Assembly (NCBI GenBank): GCA_945910005.1
Contig: OX246744.1
Location: 6,323,973-6,387,972, forward strand
Direction of reading: 5' to 3'
Origin: Isoperla grammatica
Taxonomy: Eukaryota > Arthropoda > Insecta > Plecoptera > Perlodidae
Length of the DNA: 64,000 bases
Shown here piece by piece: positions 53,158 through 63,780 of the stretch (position 1 is the stretch's first letter; each line of letters begins with the position of its first letter). Position numbers and translations under genes: made by a program. The notes under the pieces were generated by a model. The model was not told where the DNA came from. It did not search any database and was given only the letters and a program-made list of their open reading frames with translations.

Positions 53158-54233
53158 GTGAGTAACCAGAACCTTCCCATGTTCGTTTAAGGGGTATTCA
53201 GGCAAAGCACATTAAAAAAATCACAGTTGTCCAAGAAGATACACAAAATGCAAAACTATGAGAGAATGACCAACTTTATGGGTCTATACAAAGGGAGGAT
53301 AAATAATGTATTTTGCACTCTGATTTGTTAATGAGTGTCCAGGTGTTAAAGTATCGAACAAGTTAGAATGTTACAGCTACAACTACAGTGAAACTTCTTT
53401 TTAACAATCGTCTTTATAAGAAAGTGATCTTCATAACACCCAAAAGGTTCTAATGGATGTTAAGGTACCATATTTATAAAGAAATGTTCTTTATAACAAA
53501 ATAATAAGCTGCACTCTAAGAGTTCGTTTCGTAAAAAAAATGTTTTATTTCAATCCTTTGTCTTTGGGGTAGGAACATATTCACACTTATTGTACTTTCT
53601 TGTTATGGATAGGAATTAGGAACATATGTGATTTTGTTAATTTTTTGCCTGGATACTCCTTGAAATTATTTACAAATACCTATAGCTTTGAGGTAAAATT
53701 CCCACTTTATTTTATATCAATTCTCTACAGTTATAACACAGATTGAGAAAGACCATAAATAAAAAGAGCCTTTACAATTTAGTTGAAACAATATCTAGTA
53801 AGGTAATACAACAATTACAATTTTTGGAATCAAGTTTCAAATTGTAGGCTACTGTGTACATTGAAAATTGTAACTTTGCAAAGTATGTTTAATTTATTTA
53901 ATACATCCAAAGTAAATCAACTCGTCTTGAAACATTACTTCCAACTTCAAAAACGGGTTTCACTCGATCTTATAACTTTTGTGTTATTATTTATTAAAGA
54001 TTCAGCAAATGTTTTATTATATACCATACTTTCACGATGAATTCATTTCCTTTTAAGATGACCTAAAATCGTACAAATGTCTTACAACATAGCATAGATA
54101 GCTGATGAGTGTAGCTGAAAGGTGAGGTTTGAGGAGTTTTGAGGAGGTGTAGGTTTGATGGCTACAAGCAATCTTGCTTCGTTAGGAGTCTCTTAACTGC
54201 CACTCGGACTAACGTGAGCATTCCTGCTTTCAG

Positions 54234-54333
54234 ATTACCACCTGATGCATTTCCCTGCAAGACTGAAGCCATCTCTACGACCAGCTTACCTCGAAGTCTC
54301 CCACACCGCAGTCCACGTCTCACGTTACTCTTG
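54234..54333 (+). ncRNA. Exon-array unit F
   Basis: The acceptor is CCTGCTTTCAG and the donor CTCTTG/GTGAGT (100 nt). The core CAGCTTACCTCGA is at 54282-54294. A small frame opens at ATG 54245 (MHFPARLKPSLRPAYLEVS..) and keeps PAYLE. Similarity to other units is almost confined to the core and the splice sites. Confidence 0.55.
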
Positions 54334-54375
54334 GTGAGTTGTGTTTGTCCGTCTACTTTAACACTCAAAACATTT

Positions 54376-54736
54376 AAGCTGCATTTACATCCACTTGACG
54401 CTCGTAAATTAACATACGCAAATTTCAAAACTTCATCAAATTTATACGGTTGTCTACAACCAATCTATGAAATTAGCAAAATTTACTTCAATCAACCAAT
54501 CAGAATATTTCTGGGGGAGGGAATTGGCTCTGCGCATGCGCCACTTAACCAACTTTGTCAAATTAACAAAAAGTTGAATTTGATTGAACTCTCGCCTCAG
54601 CTTGGCTTGGCGTACGTAGCGTTAATTTGCTTAATTTCAATGTAGACTATGCCATTTGATTTGTACAGGCTCAACTCGTGGGCGTACGTCAAGTAAGTTA
54701 ATTTACGAACGTTAAGTGGTTGTAAACGCGGCTTTA
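54376..54736. mobile_element. MITE with about 35-bp terminal inverted repeats
   Basis: The left end GCTGCATTTACATCCACTTG, ACGCTCGTAAATTAAC is mirrored by GTTAATTTACGAACGTTAAG, TGGTTGTAAACGCGGC. The TTTAA/TTTA flanks could be a decayed TTAA (piggyBac-like) duplication, but this is uncertain. No transposase. Confidence 0.75.
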
Positions 54737-54739
54737 GGG

Positions 54740-55087
54740 TTGCGACTTTTAATTCACCAAAACATAAGAACTCCATTTTTCCCCCCCATTTCTAAATTCC
54801 ATTCCAACAGTAAAAAGTTAAAGGTAGCAAACACATCGCTTGTCCATCCATACTCCCCTCCGGATTAATGAGACAAACCACCAGGCACTAATGTCGGGCT
54901 GGCTGCTTCCAATTTCTGCCCGGATTGTGAAACTATCAAAGCTAGGGTAATATAAACATAGCGAGATTGCTTTCCGTCGTCATATCCAATGGCTTGCCCC
55001 CCATTGTCTGACGACAAGTACGTCTTGTCCTTTTAACTAGCTAGTATAACAATTTGTTAATTGCTTCATATACATAGTTTTGTTTAG
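54740..55087. other. Spacer without recognised gene
   Basis: AT-rich with moderately GC patches around 54840-54990. No frame or repeat end identified. Confidence 0.4.
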
Positions 55088-56059
55088 TATGAACGAAAAA
55101 CGAAATGGGAACTTAGGATTCCGGCCTCCCTTCCAGATAGATCCAATCAGCTTATACCAGGAATAAAAATAGATGGCATTGAGAAAAAGGAAGGTCTCGA
55201 CAAGAAAGAGCTGAAAGCGCTAACTGAGGTACACTTGAAAAAGTATTTTCCTCTGAAAGAGTGGGTGCACATTTTCACGGATGGCTCCTACGACTCAGCC
55301 ACACATAGAACCGGCTATAGCATCTACTGCACTTTCTTCGAGGAAGCCACTCCGATGGGCGTCGGCACAACATACTTCGATGCGGAGGTTGCAGCCATCG
55401 CCAGAGCGGCTCAAAAAATTGCAGAGGTGCCAGCCTTCCCACTCAACAAGACAAAATTTGTTATCCTTAGCGACAGCGCTTCAGCAATCCAATTTGTCTC
55501 TCAAGCAGTGAACCTCCACCCCCAATCGCTGCTCTTCAAAAACTCCCTTGCCAGTCTCCGTCAGCAGAATAAAGAACTAGAAATTCAATGGATCCCTAGC
55601 CACTGCCAGATCCTGGGCAACGAAAAAGCTGATTTCTTGGCCAAAAAAGCTACGAAAGCTGCTCCTCCACAAGCTGCGGCTACGTCCTTCAGAGGTGCTA
55701 AAATCAAGATCAAGACAGCCATCAAAAAGGCGTACAAAAGCACATATGAAGAGGCCTTACGAGCCAAAATCTGGTGGGCAGAGATCAACAGAGGACCTGA
55801 TAAAAATTGGTCCAGAAAGACGGCCACCGCCCAGTTCCGGCTGGCAACAGGCCATGACGTCCTGCAGCATCACCTGAGCCGCTTTAACATCAGCAAAGAA
55901 CCGGCAACGTGTAAATTGTGCAGCTCCGATGTACAAGACAGGGCACATCTTTTTAGATGTGCTGCCCTCAAGGTTTTTATCGACTCCCTGCCCAATGATA
56001 TGAGCAGGCCAGAAAAGGAAGCAGTTTTATATTGGATAGTAAGACAAAAGAATGGCTGA
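55088..56059 (+). mobile_element. 5'-truncated non-LTR retrotransposon: RNase H domain and C-terminal zinc knuckle
   Basis: An intact 323-codon frame without a proper start (stop at 55085-55087 directly upstream) carries a type-I RNase H domain. Acidic residues lie in FTDGSYD, FDAEVAAIARA, LSDSASAI and GNEKADFLAKKA, with WIPSHCQILGNEKAD typical of Jockey/I-like LINEs. A CKLCSSDVQDRAHLFRC knuckle follows. The reverse transcriptase is missing, so the copy cannot move by itself. It ends RQKNG, then an A-rich 3' end. Two other 3' fragments of the same family are at 1510-1580 (-) and 37931-38036 (+). Confidence 0.92.
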
Positions 56060-57390
56060 AAAAGCCATCTTGGCACAAGAAGGAAAAAAAAAGGATTTTA
56101 AAGACACTGATTTTAAATAAGTAGAGACACTCATTTTAAATTAGTAGAGACACTGATTCATAGCATTTTGATTTGCTTTAATGATTTCAAAAATAGTATT
56201 TTGTGAGCAATTATGACATAAAAAAACATCACTTTAAAGCATAATGCATTTGCTGTGCTGTGCTGGGTGGCACATTTAAAACTGTAAATAAATAATGCTC
56301 AATCATAAATTCTTTACTATGTACATTGTTCTTTGCAAACAATTACATGGCACACGATGCAACTGTTATTTTTTTCTGTAATCAGGAAGAGTCAGATTAA
56401 AGTTAAAATAATGGTCAATACAATCGACATGTACATCTACTCTCTTAATGCAGTAGAGTTATTAAAAACGCTCAAAATCGTGCTTTTTTTGAACTGTCCA
56501 ATCACTGTTTCACATGTTTCATATTTGAAATATAGAACTTCGATTGCTTATCGCTCACTCGTAGATGGTGCTCGGAGCCTACAGAGTTGATTTAGTTGCT
56601 ATTAAAGTCCCCCACTGAAAATCAGTCTTGTTACTGAGTGGGTAGACTCTATAAATACGAATGTATTTATTTAATTTAAATTGTACGTTTATTCACCAAT
56701 TATTGTAGGGTACTCTTAACGTATGCATAGCTGAAACACATATAGCTGAATAAAGTCCTTGTAGAATTTTCTAGTAGATTCAAAACTTATTTTAATAGCA
56801 CTAAAGCATTTCTAAACTTTAAAAAAAAAGTTCTAAAAGTAGTTTTATTTCTACCACATTTTTAGCATTTGCTATCAATCAGTGTCGCCAGTCATGGGTA
56901 GGTGGAGCACTTCATAGATTAACTTTTTGGTTTTTATTTTGAGACTGGGTCAAAGCAAGACTGTGCCAGGGTTTGCCTCGCGATTATCCTTGTCGATGTG
57001 GTCACAATTACAGTGGTGTATGTTGTGAATAATAGCCAAATATCATTATTTATTCATTGGTCAGCCCCGCTGTGACGTCACGACGTGTTGCTGTATAAGG
57101 TTTTGCAATGTTATTTGTGTGTTTAGTCACGAATATCTCTTAAACGAGTTAAATAACATCGACTTTTTAATGCCCGGTTTAATCATTGTTTAATTATCTA
57201 CAATGTGATACATGATTTAAACATGTTTAATTTCATGTTAAACTACTGCACCGTTTTTAGGTCAACGCGTATAGGTTTTCCAATCGTACAATAGGGAAGA
57301 TAGGGGAATAGCGTAGACTATAGGTCGAAATAACTCAAAAAGAAGGCCCGTGACCCTTGTTTTTTTTAGTTTAATGAAAAGCACACTGAC
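56060..57390. other. No recognisable gene
   Basis: LINE 3' sequence with short GAGACACTGATTTTAAAT-type repeats at 56100-56160, then AT-rich sequence. The ORF-sized stretches have no domain resemblance. A GTGACGTCACGAC block near 57072 contains the CRE palindrome TGACGTCA but no adjacent exon was found. Confidence 0.45.
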
Positions 57391-57811
57391 CAGGCGCGGA
57401 CTGGCTAAGGCAGCCGGGGTGCGATCGCATCCCGGGCGCTCCCACCAGAAAGTTCCTATGATACAAATACTTCTCTGTATATTGCTAAAAAAATCTAACC
57501 CCACTCTATAAGTATTACAGTATTTTGAAATTATAATTGAATTTATTGTAATATTTATTGTACATATTCAATGTAATTAAGTGAATATGATTGAAATAAT
57601 TTTGGTACTGGTAGGGTGGCCTCTGTAAATCGTGCACTAAAATCACATTTTAGGCCATAAAATTCAATGCAACCCAAAACAAATTTCGCGCCTTTGGCGT
57701 ATTGGCCTACGGCGGCTGGGGCTTTGCCCTAGACCCCAGCTGCGCCACGGCACCTCGTTAAGCCCCCCGAAACCCAGCATCCCGGGCCTTTGTATGCCAG
57801 TCCGCCCCTGG
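57391..57811. mobile_element. hAT-like MITE
   Basis: The ends CCAGGCGCGGACTGGCTAAG and CCAGTCCGCCCCTGG are inverted repeats of the CAGGGGCGGACTGG type, with mirrored subterminal CATCCCGGGC blocks. A clean 8-bp duplication was not found. No transposase. Confidence 0.7.
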
Positions 57812-58037
57812 TCACAATGTGCCTATTCAAGAACTCACAGCCAAGCAATGTGGTCACAAGAACTCACAGCCAAGCTATGCTTTGATTAACCATTCGAAGG
57901 ATGCAAATGGACATTTTTTATGCGTTCCATTTGAGTTGTAGTTTCAAAACATTCGTCACGTCATAAGCTATATAATTTTTCTTGAAAGTGTTGGCACATA
58001 GATAGTTTACAAACATGTTATTAGGGGAGGGTCAGTG

Positions 58038-58190
58038 GGGTGGGGGAGGGGGGGGGGGGGTAGTAAATAGGAGCTCAGTGGTGGGGGTTAGGTTAAGGAA
58101 GGAGAGCAGAGAATCTTTCGCTAACATTTTAAGTAAATATGTAACTGGTGTCTCATAATCCTACCCCTCCTTCCACCCCCCCCCCCCCCC
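58038..58190. repeat. G-tract and C-tract pair
   Basis: GGGGGAGGGGGGGGGGGG-type sequence at about 58040-58060 and a C-run at about 58178-58191 face each other about 120 bp apart, in a G- and C-skewed region. No gene seen. Confidence 0.8.
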
Positions 58191-58608
58191 AATAGTTAAT
58201 TGCAATACTACATTTGATGCAAGGCAAGGTCCACTAAATTGCATCAAGTAACGCTCTGTGATAGTTGATGTCACTTCAAAAGGTGTGTTATTTAAATCTA
58301 CTGTATCACTCGGTTATTGTACTTATCGACAAAGTAAAATTACACTTGCGACTTGTGATATTTTCCAAGAAAATATAGAAATATACATTGCAAAGACAAA
58401 TGCTTAACAGTTGTATTTTGCCTTTTTGAGCCATAGAGCCAAATTTGTTTTGACAAGATAGCCATCTCTTCATGCTAAATGATTTAGAGGACCTTGCATT
58501 TCAGGAAGAATAATACCAAAAATACATTTCTCTACACACAGTTGTGGAACTTGACCCTTGAATGTATCTGCACACAGCACAAATGTTTACATTCTGACCT
58601 GTGTCATA

Positions 58609-58916
58609 GGGTACGCACAACACCAAAACACAACAATGAAACAAATGAATTGAACCGATGGACAAACAAGCTGTCAAAAAAATATGAAGTTCCGTAGCTA
58701 GAAAAAACAAACGTTCAGAGCGTTTACAAACTTTCAGACAGTTGCTGTCCATTACTGAACATAAATTTTAACTGGTGGGCAGTTACTGTCGTTACAACTA
58801 ATTGTTTATCCTCATTATTTGCAAAGATATTACTTTGACAGCTTGTTGTTTGTCCACCAGTTCAATTAATTTATTCCATTGTTGTAGTTCAGCTGTTAAG
58901 CCAGTTGTGCGTACCC
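58609..58916. mobile_element. Foldback MITE with about 75-bp inverted repeats and TA flanks
   Basis: The left end GGGTACGCACAAC, ACAACAATG, GGACAAACAAGCTGTCAAA is mirrored by TTTGACAGCTTGTTGTTTGT, CCATTGTTGT and GTTGTGCGTACCC. TA is found at both borders (58607-58608, 58917-58918), as for Tc1/mariner-type insertions. No transposase. Confidence 0.85.
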
Positions 58917-58999
58917 TATGGATAGATTCTGACAGTACCTTGTATAAAGCTCATTAATGAGCATGTTCTCGTTGTTAAAAACATTCATTTTGATCGCTA

Positions 59000-59225
59000 G
59001 TAAAGGTCGATTTACACACCTTTTAAAATGTAAGGTTTAACAAAATCAAATCAAGCCAAAAGCATTATGGCATTTACACACTTTCCTATGACCAAAAATT
59101 CTTAGCCCAGCCAATGCAAGGCGAGGTTTTATAAATCTGGCCAATGGTAGCGATCCCAAGTAAAACAGTTGGGAAAATAAAGTCTGAAATCTTAAGAATG
59201 TGTGTAAACTGAACTTTATGTATGA
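59000..59225. mobile_element. Possible MITE with short inverted ends
   Basis: AAGGTCGATTTACACACCTT and AAGAATGTGTGTAAACTGAA are imperfect inverted repeats about 200 bp apart; borders are not defined. Confidence 0.4.
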
Positions 59226-60260
59226 CAGGCTTGTAACAAAAATTTGCAAATTCAAGTCCGTTGTTGTGTATAGTCAACAATGTACTAATTAAAATAATTC
59301 TACATTTGGTACATAATTGCCTTAGATATAGTGTAAGAGGTTGAGGGGAGGGGGTTAGGGTGTGGGATGGATAGTTTGGAAGTGGGGAGAGCAAGAGATA
59401 GGATGGAACAATGTTCAGGGCTGCTGGACCCCTATTCTGTAACACTTTGTCGTTAACACGGATTCGATGCTTCATGGAATTATATCCATTCCGTCACGTA
59501 ACAATGCACAGCGACAGAAGGGCTCGTCACCCAATCGGAAACGCAATACGGAACTTCCCTCGGACATAAATATTGCTCTAAGATAGATCCTTATCCAAAA
59601 ATAACGTGGATATAATTCTTATGTCTGAGAAATGCATAGTTCCAATTCCATTAGTAGCATTTAAAGTTCGATATTTGCACCGGCATTGTTAAACGGTCCG
59701 TAACGTCGAACGTTGGTAAACAACACAGTTTAATTTTATGGATTAATTTATCGAAGCTCTTTGCGAAGCTCTTTATTAAATATTGTTTATAACAATTGTA
59801 ATTATTGAACAGTACCATACAAATTAATGTTCAAGAGTAATTATTAAACATTTTAGAAACAGATTTGATATAAAGCATGCTATTGTATGTGTGCTAAACG
59901 GCGTTCCTTGATATGATTGGTCGGTTGTGATCCAAATGTTTGATGTCATTCCCCGTTTTTCCCGCCATAACGATGTGTGAAAGTTTCGGATGATTTTTAT
60001 CAATAAAATCTATTCCAAATGAAATTATTCCAAACACGCACAAAAATTAATGTGATTCTTTATAGAAAATGGTATTCATCTTGATGGAACCATAAAAAAG
60101 TCAACGGAAAATTCCCTATTGCTCGCTGTGCCTGAACTAAGATCAGTTGTGAATTGCCGATTACGCATTTTTTTTTATAACGTATCCAGAGATCCGCGAT
60201 ACGATTTGCTTGTATAGTCTTCATAACATGAGCTCGTGGAATAAAACATTTGTAATTTTG

Positions 60261-60705
60261 TAGGGCTGCCCAACGATATCGATAATTCGATACGATATCG
60301 ATAATGGAAAAATAATTCGATATCGATATAGAATTATTATATTGAAGATATCGCGATATCGAACTTGCGCCCAATAAGCTAATTGTTTAGAAAGAAAACG
60401 ATTACGTCACGTCACTCCAATCACAATATCGCTGTTTTGTGTGGATATTTTAAATTTTGAATAGTATACACACAAATTTACACACATTATAAGACATTTC
60501 AAAGTTAAAACATTTATTTACGTAATACGGTAATGTTGTTTATAATAAGTGGCCAATGGCTGGTCTGGAAATCCTAAAAACACACGAGGAAAGTTTCGAT
60601 ATCGCCGATATCGGTACGTTTCTTGATAAGTTGGATATCGCGACACGATATCGATAATTCTTCCCGCGATATCGATATGATCTTTTTTATCGTTGGGCAG
60701 CCCTA
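60261..60705. mobile_element. hAT MITE with perfect 8-bp duplication and GATATCGATA palindromes
   Basis: The ends TAGGGCTGCCCAACGATATC and TATCGTTGGGCAGCCCTA are inverted repeats. TAATTTTG flanks on both sides (60253-60260, 60706-60713). The interior is dense in ATATCGAT/CGATATCG palindromes. It is hAT-like by end structure and duplication length; no transposase. Confidence 0.9.
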
Positions 60706-60713
60706 TAATTTTG

Positions 60714-61655
60714 TGTTGAATTATTCCGTTTGGTACATTTGATGAGAAACTGAGTCTAGATCTAAAGCGCTTGCATAACACAAGTGAAGTTAGGTTAAAC
60801 CTTGCTCTAAGAGGAGGCTCTGGAATATATAGTCACTGTACGTGCATATGTCTTAATAAAGAAACATGACAATACAATTTCGTATAGTAGTATTAGAAAA
60901 GATATTAAATCAAAGTCAACTCAAAATTTCACACATCCATACGGCCGGATAAATAATGCACTAAATCCAAGATTTGTAAACAATCTCGTCGAAAATAACA
61001 AATTTAAATTCATTGCTAAACTTCACTTAAATATGAATGCATACTTTTATTACTGCCACTAATTTATAATGCTACATTAAACTTTAAATAATTATTTTCT
61101 TGAAATTTGCAACAATAATAGTGTTGATAACTAAGTAAATATTCACACACAACACAATGTTTGCTTGTACATAGTTGTCGTTTTAAAAAGTGTCAAACTT
61201 CGTTAATAAATGGCAATTAAAACAATTTATTTTTGAAAATAATTCGCGTACCAGAGCCGGGATCCCAGAAAGTTGTAAGCGCATGGCATGTATCTCAATA
61301 CTTTACACCGCCTGGTTTTGATTTTTTGGGAAGTGCAAGCTTTATAAAGCAGTATTTTAATTTTAGCGTTTCATGGTCAGTTTAGTAATACATATGTACA
61401 AATTATTTACAACCAAGAAAAAATATATTGAAAGTAATATTTTTAATTCAAATCAATTTTAATTAATAATAATAATGAATACACGCGTTTGTCTCAAAAC
61501 AATATTACTCAGTTATTTGTACATTACAAAGTCACTGTCACATTGCTACTATCTAAACGATACCAAAACACTCAACTTTGTGTGGTAAATGTTTGTTATT
61601 TTCATGTAAATAACTAAAGAGTTGCTTAGCAGCATTGAGCGCAGTGCATTAGTCT
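60714..61655. other. No recognisable gene
   Basis: AT-rich sequence with nothing I can name beyond simple A/T runs. Confidence 0.5.
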
Positions 61656-61658
61656 GTA

Positions 61659-61866
61659 ACGGACTAATGCCCCAACCACAATTGTCAGTATCGTGATAGT
61701 ATCGGGTTCAGGATAGCAATATCGTACATTTTCTCATGCTTAATCATTACCGCATTACGATTTTATTTTATTGTGAACAGCGCCATAAGAACCACGTAAG
61801 TTGACTTTCACAATTTCCGGATTGCGATTGCAATACCAATACCGACAATTGTGGTTGGGGCTTAAT
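61659..61866. mobile_element. MITE with GCCCCAACCACAATTGTC ends
   Basis: GCCCCAACCACAATTGTC (about 61668) and GACAATTGTGGTTGGGGC (about 61844) are perfect 18-bp inverted repeats. Subterminal CAGTATCGTGATAGTATCGG and ATTGCAATACCAATACC are also roughly mirrored. The flanks CTAAT/TTAAT would fit a 3-bp TWA duplication (Harbinger-like), but this is uncertain. Confidence 0.8.
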
Positions 61867-62761
61867 AGCCGATAACACACCACGATTTACTGCTACTAAA
61901 GATAAGCTGCCAAATTATACATTTCGTGCAACCAATGGTGCAACCAATACAATGATGGGGGCCCCATCATTGTACAAACAATCAAGACTTAATGAGCATT
62001 ATACTTATTATTAGCACGTGTAATAATGACCAATGAGTCTAATGACTTATCACTTTCGGGAAGTATGCTCTTTGCGTGTTTACTAGAGCCCATGATGCCT
62101 TAAAAATGTACGGAAAATGGTAAAAACGTGTCGTTACTTCACTCGAAACCAACTTGCGATTTAAATGAACGCCAGAAATAATGGAAGCACTGAATCCGTC
62201 TCGGGAATGCGACTAAAACCATAAAAATATGTTACAGATGCCCTAGCGAAGGAATCTGTGTGATGTACAAAACTGAGTTACAGAACAGGGTTCCTGTGTG
62301 GTGTGGGGGAGGGGGAGGAGGCATAAATTTGAATACAGGGAATAGGAATTGGGTAAACCTTTCAATTTATAAATTTAACAGTTCATCAATGTAATATCTT
62401 ACCAGAGGTTGTGGTAAAAAGAGGGAAAGGTGGGATATTTTAAATTATGTTTTAAATATGAGCTATGCATACCAAGTACTACTTATACAATTACTAATTA
62501 AGAGGGTTAAATGTGGGGAAATTGGTTTTAGTATTGATTTCAATGATTTGTCAAAACGTTCCGTTTATTTTTTGTTTGATTATTTTCATGAAGTGGCTAA
62601 TTATGTACCGAATGTTTAAAGTACCGTTAATGCCAGGGTAGGTTGTTATTGCAAATGTTTACTGAAGCATAAACAGACAACTAACCCAGTGCAAGAATTA
62701 ATTAATTAATTAATTAAATGTGCATTTTGAGTCCTCTAAAATGCTAGAACAGTTTATGATA

Positions 62762-63002
62762 AAAGAAAACTATAAATTGTGCCAAAATGAATGTTTCTGA
62801 GTCTGACACAAAAAAACTAAAAATTGTGCCAAAATGAATGATTCTGACACAAGAAAACTAAGAATTGTGCCAAAATGAATGTTTCCGACACAAGAAAACT
62901 AAAAATTGTGCCAAAATGAATGATTCTGACACAAGAAAACTAAGAATTGTGCCAAAATGAATGTTTCCGACACAAGAAAACTATAATTAATGCCAAAATG
63001 AA
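62762..63002. repeat. Tandem repeat, about 45-50-bp unit, about 5-6 copies
   Basis: Each unit reads AAAACTAAAAATTGTGCCAA, AATGAATGATTCTGACACAA, G, with TTTCCGAC or TTCTGAC variants. Alternating variants suggest an earlier duplication of a two-unit block. Confidence 0.9.
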
Positions 63003-63599
63003 TGTTTCATTGCTTCTAGTATGATGGTATAAAAGCTAATTGATAACTTACTACAGCCAATATGAGAATCTAGAAGTATTTATGTTTTCCTGTTACACAT
63101 CTCAAGAACGATTACATATTAACATTTTATGCTAATTAATTTGTGATAAAATAATGTGTTAAATGTAGTTCTGGAATTAGCTAAAAATTTAAATAAACCA
63201 AGCAAAACATAAGAATATGCTTTTAGTAAATAACGTATCCCAACCCGTTATATATAGTCCAGATGGGCGCTAACAACAATTCTGTTGCGTGCCCACTAAC
63301 TTCTTTGTCCAGTCCAGTGGTGTCATCCTGAAACAATGTACGAGTCTTTCCAAGGCCAAAACACACTTATACAAGGGGGAGGGGGGGGAAGCCAGGGCAT
63401 ACAGTCCCACAATTTTTATCTGTTCAATGTAAATGGTGGCAATTTATTTTGAGCATGCTTTCATAGATAAGGCAACACGCGTACGTTTTTTTGTTAAACC
63501 AAACACTTAGTTTAATAGTATCAGATACAAAAAGTATATTAATGCAAGTCCCAAGTAAAAAAGAAATTTTTAAATAGGTTTAATGTGGCCGCATTTATT

Positions 63600-63780
63600 A
63601 AAGTTTAAACTCGGGGATCTGAAACGCGTACAGGTGGCTGTGACGCAATGATTCTGTAGACGTGGCGTAACTGACCAATCGCTGAGGCGGTGAGCGTACA
63701 CAGTACAAAACCATGACGTCAAATCCACTCTACATGGCGGCGGCTCGTTTTTCGCGCCCTTTTATTTATCGTTACTAAAC
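63600..63780. promoter_or_regulatory. Promoter-like region
   Basis: A short GC-rich interval holds TGACCAATCG (CCAAT box, about 63673), ATGACGTCAAA (a full CRE palindrome, about 63713), ACATGGCGGCGGCTCG (YY1-like, about 63732) and TTTTTCGCGCCC (E2F-like, about 63750). The same ATGGCGG element sits at the TAF13 start. It probably marks a gene whose exons lie beyond the right edge or further along. No coding exon can be shown. Confidence 0.45.

Noticed and set aside
50291..54333. snoRNA host gene explanation for the exon array
   Set aside because: I looked in the repeated introns for C/D boxes (RTGATGA with CTGA) and H/ACA boxes and found no convincing set.
54139..54645. 168-codon frame across unit F and the following MITE
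   Set aside because: It runs through a good splice donor at 54334 and into a MITE. No family resemblance.
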